9,699 nucleotides of DNA from NCBI GenBank assembly GCA_046484535.1, contig JAWOIT010000082.1:1-9699 (forward strand). Reading direction: 5' to 3'. This DNA is from JAPHTQ01 sp046484535. GTDB taxonomy: Bacteria > Pseudomonadota > Gammaproteobacteria > Thiohalomonadales > Thiohalomonadaceae. Shown here piece after piece: positions 1 through 7,495 of the stretch. A model generated the notes under the pieces. The model saw only the letters and a program-made list of their open reading frames with translations. It ran no database searches and had not been told where the DNA came from. A program made the position numbers and the translations under genes. Every line of letters begins with the position of its first letter. The first letter of the stretch is position 1.

Positions 1-242
1 TCGCCCGCTTTGGGTAGCACCTGCTCGCCGTCGTACTGCAGCTTCTGCATTCGTGTCACCGCCGGCAGCACGCGGAATACCGCTTCGCGCAGTTCGCTCG
101 CCTTGTTCTCCTTGATAGTGTCGAAGGTGGCGATGTAGATACCGATGATAATAAGGCCGGAGAGAAAGCCGGCAACGGCCAGCGAGGTCACCAGGCGGGC
201 GGAGGTAGGTTCCTGGGCTGCGGCAGGCAGTTCGGTGCTCAT
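1..242 (-). CDS. rnfG: RnfG, N-terminal part (Rnf electron transport complex subunit G), cut by window edge
   Basis: This gene runs off the left edge; 80 codons are visible. The ATG at 242 overlaps the rnfD stop as ATGA, and a strong Shine-Dalgarno GGGAGGG lies 7 bases upstream inside rnfD, so the start is well supported. The protein opens with a polar stretch (MSTELPAAAQEPTSARL), followed by one hydrophobic anchor of about 22 residues (residues 18-39) ending near IYIATFDTIKENKA. It then enters the periplasmic domain with ELREAVFRVLPAVT, a pattern typical of RnfG/NqrC N-termini. RnfG is known to carry covalently bound FMN on a threonine in its C-terminal part; that site lies outside the window. 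Position directly after rnfD matches the usual D-G order. The identity rests on context and N-terminal pattern, so it is strong but not complete. Confidence 0.9.
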   Translation of the reverse strand, partial: MSTELPAAAQEPTSARLVTSLAVAGFLSGLIIIGIYIATFDTIKENKASELREAVFRVLPAVTRMQKLQYDGEQVLPKAG

Positions 243-1261
243 TTGGCAGCCCTCCCGCGGCCGAAGGCCTGTGGCTGGGTCACCCGGTCAATCAAGGGGG
301 TGGCGGCATTCATCAGCAGGATGGCGTACATCATCCCCTCGGGGAAGCCGCCGAATACGCGGATGAGCACTACTAACAGACCGACCCCGATGGCGAAGAC
401 CCAGGCCCCTTTTGGGGTAACCGGCGAGGTGACCGGATCGGTGGCCATGTAGATCGCCCCCAGCAGCATGCCGCCGGAGAGGATGCTGAAGAGGGGCGAG
501 GGATATTTATCACCATCGACCAGGAACAGTACGGCAGAGAAGAGGGCGGCGCTGCCGAGAATTCCCAGCGGGATACGCCAGTCGAGATCGCGACGGAGAA
601 AGAGATAGATGCCGCCCAGTAGCAACAGTAGCGCACTGGTCTCGCCGAGCGACCCACTGGTGTTGCCGATAAACAGATCGGTGAGACCGGTGCTTTGTTG
701 CTCGAACTTCATCAGGTTGAGCGGTGTGGCCTCGGAGATGGCATCAGTGACCGGCGCCTGCATAAAGGGCAGGGCAAGATTGCTGACATGCACGGTGAAA
801 AAGTCGACCGGTCCGCTCTGCGTGCTCCAGGTGGTCATGGCGTTGGGGAAGGTGGCCAGCAAAAAGGCCCGGCCCACCAGCGCCGGATTGAACATGTTGG
901 TGCCGAGGCCGCCCCAGATCAGCTTGCCCAGGCCGATGCTGACCACACCACCGAGAAAGGCCATCCACAGGGGTAGGGCGGGAGGCAGGGTCAGGCCCAG
1001 CAGCAGGCCGGTCAATGCCGCGCTGTTGTCGCGCAAGGTTAAACTGCGTTCCTCTTTGGGTGTAAAAAACCATTCGGTGAGTACCGCCCCGGCAATAGTG
1101 GCAGCCAGCACCAGCAGTGCCGCCAGGCCGAAATACCACAGCGCGGCAAGCGTGGCCGGCAGCAGCGCGATCCAGACATCGCGCATCGCCGCCGGGGTGG
1201 TCATACCCTGGCGTAGCAGCGGGGCGGATTGCAGTAACAGTTTCGGGTCGTGTTTGGTCAT
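239..1261 (-). CDS. rnfD: RnfD, membrane subunit of the Rnf complex (FMN-binding, NqrB/RnfD family)
   Basis: An integral membrane protein of 340 residues, the normal length for RnfD. Family signatures visible in order: LTGLLLGLTLPP (83-94), GGLGTNMFNPALVGRAFL (117-134), SEATPL (176-181), GNTSGSLGETSALLLLLGG (199-217), YMATDPVTSPVT (271-282) and GGFPEGMMYAILLMNA (304-319). In this family FMN is attached covalently to the threonine of the S-x-A-T motif, here Thr179. Many hydrophobic segments are seen (about 30-65, 83-115, 208-222, 230-250, 258-273, 287-320). I chose the ATG at 1261 (MTKHDPKLLL). The frame stays open to an ATG at 1330, but those 23 extra codons lie mostly inside an intergenic repeat element and translate its heptamers (LRTLRLCGEFA), so they are not family sequence. 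No good Shine-Dalgarno precedes 1261. The stop overlaps the rnfG start by 4 bp. Confidence 0.96.
   Translation of the reverse strand: MTKHDPKLLLQSAPLLRQGMTTPAAMRDVWIALLPATLAALWYFGLAALLVLAATIAGAVLTEWFFTPKEERSLTLRDNSAALTGLLLGLTLPPALPLWMAFLGGVVSIGLGKLIWGGLGTNMFNPALVGRAFLLATFPNAMTTWSTQSGPVDFFTVHVSNLALPFMQAPVTDAISEATPLNLMKFEQQSTGLTDLFIGNTSGSLGETSALLLLLGGIYLFLRRDLDWRIPLGILGSAALFSAVLFLVDGDKYPSPLFSILSGGMLLGAIYMATDPVTSPVTPKGAWVFAIGVGLLVVLIRVFGGFPEGMMYAILLMNAATPLIDRVTQPQAFGRGRAAK
250..256 (-). promoter_or_regulatory. Ribosome binding site of rnfG
   Basis: On the minus strand the sequence GGGAGGG sits 7 bases before the ATG at 242, inside the last codons of rnfD. It is the strongest Shine-Dalgarno match among the gene starts in the window. 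It supports reinitiation or translational coupling between rnfD and rnfG at the ATGA overlap. Confidence 0.8.
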
Positions 1262-1278
1262 GGTCAAATAAGCAAATT

Positions 1279-1420
1279 CACCGCAAAGGCGCAAAGTGCG
1301 CAAAGGTTTTTGTTTGTTGTCTCGACACAAAAACGGTAAAAGTATCGGCGCCCGGTAGAATCGCTAACCACGTTTCCGTCGAGGTGCGCTTTTCTTTGCG
1401 CCCTTTGCGCCTTTGCGGTG
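1279..1420. repeat. Intergenic inverted-repeat element A (142 bp, MITE-like), between rnfC and rnfD
   Basis: Two 27-bp arms face each other: 1279-1305 and 1394-1420. Each begins CACCGCAAAG and holds three CGCAAAG heptamers 8 and 9 bp apart. The arms pair over 26 of 27 positions (one T/G difference at arm position 19). The 88-bp interior is not related to the interiors of the two other copies; it contains its own small hairpin, GTTTTTGT (1306-1313) with ACAAAAAC (1327-1334). The element starts 10 bp after the rnfC stop and ends 17 bp before the rnfD start, filling most of the gap. No target-site duplication is evident in the immediate flanks. It contains no credible gene. Arms of this heptamer type are, to my recollection, common in intergenic DNA of many proteobacteria and often give spurious peptides such as LCALCAF. 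Confidence 0.9.
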
Positions 1421-1430
1421 GACATAAAAA

Positions 1431-2762
1431 TCAGTCCTTTCTCCGCCTGAGGTTGTCTTTGGCCGTGCGGATTAGCTGCACGATCGGGATGTTCGACGGG
1501 CAGGCGAAGGTGCAGGCGCCGCACTCGACGCAGTCCATCACGTTGAACTTTTCCTTCATTTCTTCAAACAACCGCGCCTTGCCCAGCTTGGCCAGGCGTG
1601 AGGGGTTGAGGAAGTAGGGGCAGGCCTCGAGGCAGCGGCCACAGCGAATGCAGGCATATTCGGGAGGACGGCCGGTCTCCTTCGCGGTGAAGGCGAGAAT
1701 GCCGGAGCTGCCCTTGAGGATAGGGGCATCCAGGTCTGCGATGGGGTTGCCCATCATCGGTCCGCCCATGATCACCTCACGGGTGGTCTCCCGCAGGCCG
1801 CTGCAGAAATGCAGTACGTCGCGGATCGGTGTACCCAGCGGTACGATCAGGTTGGCCGGTTCGGCGATACCGGGACCGGCGACCGTCACGATGCGCTCGA
1901 TAAGCGGCATGCCGGTATCGAAGTAATCGGCGATGGCGACGATGGTGCCGACATTGTTCACCGCCACACCCACATCGCGCGGCAGTTCTCCGGCGGGTAC
2001 CTCGATATCATAAACCGCCTTAATCAGCATCTTTTCAGCGCCCTGCGGGTATTTCACTTCCAGCGACACCACCTCGATGGGTCGATCGCCAATGTGCTTA
2101 GTCAGGGCGGCGATTGACTCGGGCTTGTTCTGTTCCACACCGATGGTGGCGCGCTTGGCCCCGAGTTTTTGTCGAACAATTTCAGTGCCGTGGATCACCG
2201 CCTCGGGACGCTCCAGCATCAGGCGGTGATCGGTGGTGAGGTAGGGTTCGCACTCGGCGCCGTTGACCAGCAGGTTCTCGATCTGCTGCCCCTCGGGGAT
2301 GGAGTACTTCACGTGGCTGGGAAAGGCCGCACCCCCCATGCCGACGATACCGGCATGCTGCACATGCTCGATGAACTGTTCGATGTCCAATGACTGCCAG
2401 TCGATGGGCGCGGGATTGGGCAGCTGCTGGGTGGAGAAAGGATCGGCTTCGATCTCGATCGCCGGGCGGAAGTTGCCGTCGCTGTAGCGATGCGGGCCGA
2501 TGTCGCGCACGGTACCGGTCACCGGGCTGTGCAGCGCGGTGGAGACAAAGGCGGCAGGTTCGGCGATGAGCTCACCCCGATGCACCCGCTGACCGACCTC
2601 GACCACTGGTTTGGCCGGTGCACCGATGTGCTGGCCCAGCGGCATGACGTAACGCTTGCAGAAGGGCACCCGCTGGATCGGCAGATCGGCGGTCTGATCC
2701 TTATGGTGCTCAGGGTGAACACCATGGGAAAAGCTGCGGCGTAGCGAAAACAATAGACCCAT
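1431..2762 (-). CDS. rnfC: RnfC, peripheral NADH/FMN and iron-sulfur subunit of the Rnf complex
   Basis: RnfC exchanges electrons with NAD(H) and passes them to or from the rest of the complex at the cytoplasmic face. The 443-residue protein shows the family layout: N-terminal barrel-sandwich region (about 1-110, with FSHGVHPEHHKDQTADLPI), the Rossmann-like NADH/FMN region with the glycine loop GIVGMGGAAFPSHVKY (138-153) and NGAECEPYLTTDHRLM (167-182), an SLBB-type region (about 280-345), and two C-terminal [4Fe-4S] motifs. The cluster ligands are Cys371, 374, 377, 381 and Cys411, 414, 417, 421. It ends soon after the second motif and lacks the long Ala/Lys-rich tail of enterobacterial RsxC. 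The ATG at 2762 is preceded by AAAAAGG at a long spacing of 11 bases, so initiation may be modest. It lies downstream of the large PFOR-like gene, separated by repeat element B. Confidence 0.97.
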   Translation of the reverse strand: MGLLFSLRRSFSHGVHPEHHKDQTADLPIQRVPFCKRYVMPLGQHIGAPAKPVVEVGQRVHRGELIAEPAAFVSTALHSPVTGTVRDIGPHRYSDGNFRPAIEIEADPFSTQQLPNPAPIDWQSLDIEQFIEHVQHAGIVGMGGAAFPSHVKYSIPEGQQIENLLVNGAECEPYLTTDHRLMLERPEAVIHGTEIVRQKLGAKRATIGVEQNKPESIAALTKHIGDRPIEVVSLEVKYPQGAEKMLIKAVYDIEVPAGELPRDVGVAVNNVGTIVAIADYFDTGMPLIERIVTVAGPGIAEPANLIVPLGTPIRDVLHFCSGLRETTREVIMGGPMMGNPIADLDAPILKGSSGILAFTAKETGRPPEYACIRCGRCLEACPYFLNPSRLAKLGKARLFEEMKEKFNVMDCVECGACTFACPSNIPIVQLIRTAKDNLRRRKD

Positions 2763-2780
2763 TCGTCAAAAAACCTTTTT

Positions 2781-2916
2781 CACCGCAAAGGCGCGAAGTA
2801 CGCAAAGGGATGTAAATGTCAGAGCCATGGCCGGCATTATGCTGCAACCCTCTCCCGTGACCTCGGGTGTCATCTGCAGAAATCCTTTTCTTTGCGCCCT
2901 TTGCGTCTTTGCGGTG
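2781..2916. repeat. Intergenic inverted-repeat element B (136 bp, MITE-like), between the PFOR-like gene and rnfC
   Basis: Arms 2781-2807 and 2890-2916 are inverted copies of the same 27-bp arm as elements A and C, matching each other at 23 of 27 positions. The right arm together with the four preceding T residues (2886-2916) matches the corresponding stretch of element A (1390-1420) at 30 of 31 positions, so these two arms are the closest pair. The 82-bp interior shows no similarity to the other copies; it holds a small palindrome GCCATGGC (2824-2831). The element begins 7 bp after the stop of the PFOR-like gene and ends 18 bp before the rnfC start. In the direction of transcription the stem is followed 7 bases later by a run of six T residues (2768-2773). 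Confidence 0.9.
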
Positions 2917-2923
2917 ATCATCA

Positions 2924-5900
2924 TCAATACCCGGCCAGTTCCATCAGGCGGTGGGTGATCTGTTGGTGCATCTCCCCTTGCATGCCTTCTTCCAGGGCGC
3001 GCAGTTTCTCTTCATACTCCTGTCTCAGAGCATCGAGTTCTGCCTGGTGCGCAGCGGCGAGGTCGGCCTTCGCCTCGGCCTCGACGCGGGCGGTAAACGG
3101 TGTCACCAGTCCGCCGATCTCCTGCAGGGTACGCCAGGCGTGGGCCTGGCGTTCAACCAGTTTTGCGAGCGCAGCGTCGACGGCATAGCGCTGCTCATTG
3201 CCGAGATGGTCTTTAACGTCCAGGTACGGCGTCTTACCGCTCCGCTTCACTTCGTCCAGTGCCAACCAGGCGAGCAGTTCGGTCGGTACCGGGGCGTCCT
3301 TGTGCAACGGTTTGAGGCGCGCGGCGAAGCGCTTTTCGCTCAGTGCCCAGTGGGCCGGGGTGATCGCCTTGCCGCTTTCGTCATTGTGCCAGTCGCGCTT
3401 CGGCTCGGGGTTGCCATCGAGATTGAGGCGGCTGCCGAAGACGCCTTCGGCCTGCGGGTCGTAACGGAACAGCGGCAGGGTGCGGCTGTCGACCGCCAGC
3501 TTTGCCTGCGCCAGTACGGCGGTGGGGACAAAACCGTGGCGCTCGGGGCTGGGGCTGTGTACCCGCAACAGGGCCGGGCCACCGAACTTCAACATGCCGC
3601 GGACGCTCTCGCGCAGGTGTTCGGAGGCGGCGAAGGAGCTTTGCGCCACATAGGCGTTGCGCTGCGCCAGCGCCATCAGCGCCAGGTCGCCGCGGGCGTC
3701 CTTTTGTGCGTTCAGTGCCGCATCCTCGATGCCGCGGCTGCCGAGGCCGAAGTCGAGGTCGGCGAGCACCAGGATCTTCACCGGCAGTTCGCTGTTGAGC
3801 AACCAGGTGACCTGGGCGAAGCCTTCGCCGCCGAGGCTCTGGTCGTTACCCACCAGCACCAACGGTGGCACCAGCCGGCGCTCCTCGTCGGTCAGGTCGT
3901 TCCAGTTGACGGCACCACCGTCCGATTTGGCCGCCTTCGGGTCCAGTTCGGCACGGGCCTGGCGTAGCAGTCGAACGGCCTCCAGCGCCTCATTGAGCTG
4001 ACCGTGGAGCAGACCGGCGGCGATCTGCGGTGCGGTGCCGGTCATATCGATGGTAACCGGGGCGTGGAACGGGTTGTGCGGGAAGGCGCCGGCCCAGGCG
4101 GCGGCGGTGCCGCGGGCGAAGGTGAGGCCGTAGCGGGCGCGGCCCAGGCCGTGTTCGCCCTTGGCGATGCGCCAGTGCAGCTCGCCGATATGACGGGTGA
4201 GATCGATCAGTTTGCGCATGCGCACGGTATCGACACCACTGCCCTCCAGTACCTCATCACCCTGCTGGATGAGGGCGCTGAGTGCGGCCTCGCGGGTATG
4301 CACCTTATTCAGGCTGCCGGCCAGTTGCTCCAGATCCTCGGTGGGCAGGGCCTCGGCCAGGGTTTCGCGGATCCTCTCCGCCAGGGCGGTCTGGGCCGAG
4401 CCCAGTTCCTGGATGAAACGGTGCAACAGTGGCTGCTGCTGGTATTCGGTGGCCGCCAGCACGTGGCGCATGGCGATCTTCTCGCCGGAGCCGGCCTCGG
4501 CGCCGTCCCCGCCGGAGAGGGCGAAAGCGCAGTGGCGTGACAGCATCACTGCCGCCATCGGGTCCATCGCATTGTCGCGAGTCAGTCGCTCGATGGTGCT
4601 TGATGCGGTGTCCGGCGTCTGTTGCCATAGTTGCCATTGGCGTTGTGCGATAGCGGTCTCTTCATCGTTAGCGGGCTGCATCATCAGCGCCTCGTCGGCG
4701 CAGACCTCGCTGCAGAGGCCGCAGCCCTTACAGCTGTCCGAATTGATGGCGAGTGATAGCAACTCACCGCTGTCCTTCTGCGCCTTTTCGGCAAGGGTGA
4801 AGAGCGGCTCAGTGACGCTTACCGGCAGGTCGGCCAGTGACTGCTGCATCCGGGCGATGGCCGCCTCGAGCCCTTCGCGGCGATCCTCGGCGACCGGGGA
4901 TTTTTCCTGCACCCAGGCGTAGGCGTCAGCCAGTAGTTGATCGGCACTGGTTGCCTCGGTTTCGCCCTTGCGGCCGAGAGTGGCGATGCCGGTGGCCAGT
5001 TTTCCGGCGATGGCGCGCACCTCGGTGGCGGAGGCCAGAGCGATGCCGGTCTCCACCAGCGCCCTGGGGCTGATGGCAGTGGCGCCGATGGCGCTGTCGG
5101 GGCAGGCGGACCAGCAATTGCCGCAGCCGGTGCAGTTCGCGGGGTCGAACTGCGGCAGTTGAGTGCGCGACGGGCTGTGGTTGTTGAAGGTGGCCGACAG
5201 CGGCGGGATAACGCCGGTGGCCAGATAGGGATCGGCGGTGAGCTGGTTCGCCTCGCCGTTTTTGTAGAGCACGCCCACCTGGTCCCAGAAGCGGGGCAGG
5301 CTGTCATAGCGGGCGTCGTTGCCGCCAAGGTGGCGGACCGCCAGCGGGGCCTGGTCGTCGTGCCAGTTTGTGGCGATCGCAGCCACGGTACTGTCGGTGG
5401 CGAGTTGCTCTACCGTCTCCATGCCGTGGTCGAAGGCGGTGAGCAGGTTGTTGCGTTCCTCTTCCGCGAGATGGCTCAACGCCTCTTCGCGCGCGGTGCG
5501 GATACGGCGCGGTTTGAGCTCCAGTTTTTCTGTGGCAATCAGCGCGCCGAACAGGGCGCCGAGTAGGCGCTCCTTTTTCCCCGCGGAGGATTCGTTCTCC
5601 ATTGCTGCCGGGGCGTTAAACAGGCGAATCTTCCTGTCGCGAATCCCCTGTTGCAGCTTTGGCGGCAGGGTGGCGAAGGCATACTCGGCGTGACTGCCAT
5701 CGAGCAGCAGGATGCCGTTTTCCGCCAGCCCCTGCAGCGGCTGTAGGTTGGGGTGGGTGGCGTCGCTTGCCACCAGGGCGGTATCCAGTGGGTGATCATC
5801 CCCCAAATCCTGCAGGCCGTCAGGGGCCTGAATCACGCGTTCAACCAGCGGCGCGCCCCAGCGGTTCCAGTTCAGGGCGGGACGGCTGCGCACCTGTCCG

Positions 5901-7495
5901 CCGAGCAGCTGGTGCAGGAAGCTGCCGGTCTCCAGCGCCAGATTGTCGCCGTGTTCACCGCTGAGGTGGTGGATCGCCAGGCTGAGTGAACCCCCAGGAC
6001 GCAGGTCCGGGGCCGGAATCTTGCTGTGAAGGGCGAGCCTGTCGATCTCCGGGTAGTGACGACGCAGGGTGTCGAGCAGGACCTGACGCTTGGGGTGAAT
6101 GGTGTCGTTGCGATGAAAATCGAGGCCGAGGTACTGGCGTGCCGGGCTGGTCTTGCCCAGCGATTTGCCCAGTTCAATTAGATCGGCGGCATGCAGCGGC
6201 AGGCCGCCCAGGCCGTAGATCACCGAGAGCAGCCGCGGGCGCTCGGCCTCCTGCAGCGATGGATACCCCGGGTGGGTGTCGCTGCCGTAGCGGCCGTTCT
6301 CCATCGCATGTTCCACCGCCCCGCGCAGTTCGCGCAGCAGCGGCGCGTCGCCGGCCAGCGGGGTGTCGAGACGCTCCAGTACCGCCACGGCGCGCTTGCC
6401 GGCGAGCAGTTCGGCCAGCTTCGCGCCGGGGAAGGGGCGCAGGCTGTGCTGGCCGATAACGCCGATCTTCACCTTCTCCTTTTTGCGCAGATGCTCGGCA
6501 ACGGCGATCGCCGTCTCCACCGCACTGCCCTGGGCCACCAGCAGCAGTTTGGCCTTTTCTGCATTGTGAGTGGTGATGGCGTTGTAGTGGCGGCCGGTCA
6601 GGCGGGCGAATTCGCTAAGGGCCTGCTCCAGCAGTGCGGGCAGCTCGCGTTCGAAGAAAGGTGCCTGGGCGGCACGTGCCAGGGCATAGCTGTGATTGTC
6701 CTGCAGGGCGCCGTTGAGTGCAGGCTGATCCAGGTCGTGCCAGCGCGGTACGCGGCGGCGCGTCTCGCCGAAGATCAGTTTCTGCGCCTCGCTCGGCACA
6801 TCGATGGCTTCATCGCCGTTGCCGAGGAATTGGCGCACCAGTGACGGGGAGGGGAGCTTGACCTCCTGACCGGCGCCGGCGGTCTGTTCGCCGTCCATCG
6901 TCACCACGCCGGGGATGAGGCTGAGTTCGGCGACACGGCGGGCGATAAGGCTAAAGTCCACCGCCTGCTGTACGTTGCTTGCAAAAAGGGTAAAGCAACC
7001 GCTGTCGGCGCTCATGTGGACCGCCTCATGACCGCTGCCCAACGCCGCCCCGGAGCCGGCCAGGGCCCGGTTGTTCAGGTGCAGCACCAGCGGTAGGTGG
7101 CGCCCGGCGCAGGAGACCAGCAGATCCTGGGCGGCGGCCAGCTCCTGGCTGTCGAGAAAGACCGTGGCGCGCTGCCCGGCCATGGCCAGACCGGTGGCGG
7201 CGGCGACGGCGCCGCGCGGGCTCTCTGCATCGTGGGTGTGCAGCAGGCCGCCGAACATATTAGTGCCGCTGCGCTGCTGCTCCGATTGCCAGGCGACGCC
7301 GGCGCTGTTGCCGGGGAAGCCGCTGCTTCCTGAATTACTCAGGGACGCGGTATCGGCAATGCATGCCTCGGTGATGGCAACGGCGGTGTCGCCGTCGAGC
7401 ACGGTCTCGATACCGTCGGGCAGCTGTCCCGCCATGGTGGGGCTGCCGAACAGTCGCCGGTAGAGTTTAATCGCCGTTTCAGTGAAGCTGGGCAT
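2924..7495 (-). CDS. Large PFOR-like iron-sulfur protein with degenerate active site, Rnf-associated
   Basis: A 1523-residue protein; ordinary one-chain PFOR is about 1170-1200. The PFOR domain order is recognisable: N-terminal 2-oxoacid/transketolase-like domain (about 25-245, e.g. GLAMAGQRATVFLDSQEL); domain II (about 275-400, KLLLVAQGSAVETAIAVAEHL); the VIYGLGGLPL segment (425-434); gamma domain (about 500-690, DTALVASDATHP and RDRKIRLFNAP); ferredoxin domain with Cys788/791/794/798 and Cys922/925/928/932; TPP-domain relative (about 985-1345, AQAKLAVDSRTLPLFRYDP). The C-terminus adds about 150 residues ending in a coiled coil (1468-1515). PFOR's proximal-cluster motif ACAGCGE is here AEAGSGE (999-1005), and there is no cysteine after residue 989. 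The TPP/Mg motif GDG is GND (1216-1218), and SNTGG is LGSRG (1251-1255). It probably carries two [4Fe-4S] clusters but is unlikely to cleave pyruvate. The start at 7495 overlaps rnfB by 17 bp, with a weak GGAA 5 bases ahead, suggesting translational coupling. A cytoplasmic partner delivering electrons to or from Rnf is inference. Confidence 0.9.
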   Translation of the reverse strand: MPSFTETAIKLYRRLFGSPTMAGQLPDGIETVLDGDTAVAITEACIADTASLSNSGSSGFPGNSAGVAWQSEQQRSGTNMFGGLLHTHDAESPRGAVAAATGLAMAGQRATVFLDSQELAAAQDLLVSCAGRHLPLVLHLNNRALAGSGAALGSGHEAVHMSADSGCFTLFASNVQQAVDFSLIARRVAELSLIPGVVTMDGEQTAGAGQEVKLPSPSLVRQFLGNGDEAIDVPSEAQKLIFGETRRRVPRWHDLDQPALNGALQDNHSYALARAAQAPFFERELPALLEQALSEFARLTGRHYNAITTHNAEKAKLLLVAQGSAVETAIAVAEHLRKKEKVKIGVIGQHSLRPFPGAKLAELLAGKRAVAVLERLDTPLAGDAPLLRELRGAVEHAMENGRYGSDTHPGYPSLQEAERPRLLSVIYGLGGLPLHAADLIELGKSLGKTSPARQYLGLDFHRNDTIHPKRQVLLDTLRRHYPEIDRLALHSKIPAPDLRPGGSLSLAIHHLSGEHGDNLALETGSFLHQLLGGQVRSRPALNWNRWGAPLVERVIQAPDGLQDLGDDHPLDTALVASDATHPNLQPLQGLAENGILLLDGSHAEYAFATLPPKLQQGIRDRKIRLFNAPAAMENESSAGKKERLLGALFGALIATEKLELKPRRIRTAREEALSHLAEEERNNLLTAFDHGMETVEQLATDSTVAAIATNWHDDQAPLAVRHLGGNDARYDSLPRFWDQVGVLYKNGEANQLTADPYLATGVIPPLSATFNNHSPSRTQLPQFDPANCTGCGNCWSACPDSAIGATAISPRALVETGIALASATEVRAIAGKLATGIATLGRKGETEATSADQLLADAYAWVQEKSPVAEDRREGLEAAIARMQQSLADLPVSVTEPLFTLAEKAQKDSGELLSLAINSDSCKGCGLCSEVCADEALMMQPANDEETAIAQRQWQLWQQTPDTASSTIERLTRDNAMDPMAAVMLSRHCAFALSGGDGAEAGSGEKIAMRHVLAATEYQQQPLLHRFIQELGSAQTALAERIRETLAEALPTEDLEQLAGSLNKVHTREAALSALIQQGDEVLEGSGVDTVRMRKLIDLTRHIGELHWRIAKGEHGLGRARYGLTFARGTAAAWAGAFPHNPFHAPVTIDMTGTAPQIAAGLLHGQLNEALEAVRLLRQARAELDPKAAKSDGGAVNWNDLTDEERRLVPPLVLVGNDQSLGGEGFAQVTWLLNSELPVKILVLADLDFGLGSRGIEDAALNAQKDARGDLALMALAQRNAYVAQSSFAASEHLRESVRGMLKFGGPALLRVHSPSPERHGFVPTAVLAQAKLAVDSRTLPLFRYDPQAEGVFGSRLNLDGNPEPKRDWHNDESGKAITPAHWALSEKRFAARLKPLHKDAPVPTELLAWLALDEVKRSGKTPYLDVKDHLGNEQRYAVDAALAKLVERQAHAWRTLQEIGGLVTPFTARVEAEAKADLAAAHQAELDALRQEYEEKLRALEEGMQGEMHQQITHRLMELAGY

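Noticed and set aside
609..1271. Plus-strand open frame of 220 codons and others of 241, 242 and 209 codons at 4197-4922, 7482-8210 and 4937-5566
   Set aside because: All lie opposite well-supported rnf or PFOR-like genes, have no recognisable domains, and no context of their own.
1277..1425. Target-site duplication flanking the repeat elements
   Set aside because: Bases just outside the arms (for example AAATT and GACAT at element A) do not match each other in any of the three copies, so no transposition footprint can be claimed.
2763..2785. Rho-independent terminator at element B, with a T6 run after the stem
   Set aside because: The T run is separated from the stem by AAAAAGG, the stem loop is about 80 bases, and rnfC, rnfD and rnfG follow at once on the same strand. 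At most partial attenuation.
2951..3967. Plus-strand open frame of 338 codons
   Set aside because: It lies antisense to the end of the PFOR-like gene, whose protein homology is clear throughout. The product (Gln/Gly/Arg-rich, no motif) is typical of the complement of high-GC codons.
2924..7495. Calling the large gene a functional pyruvate:ferredoxin (flavodoxin) oxidoreductase, nifJ
   Set aside because: Fold-level homology is strong, but the proximal cluster cysteines and the TPP/Mg motif are not preserved, so an enzymatic name would mislead.
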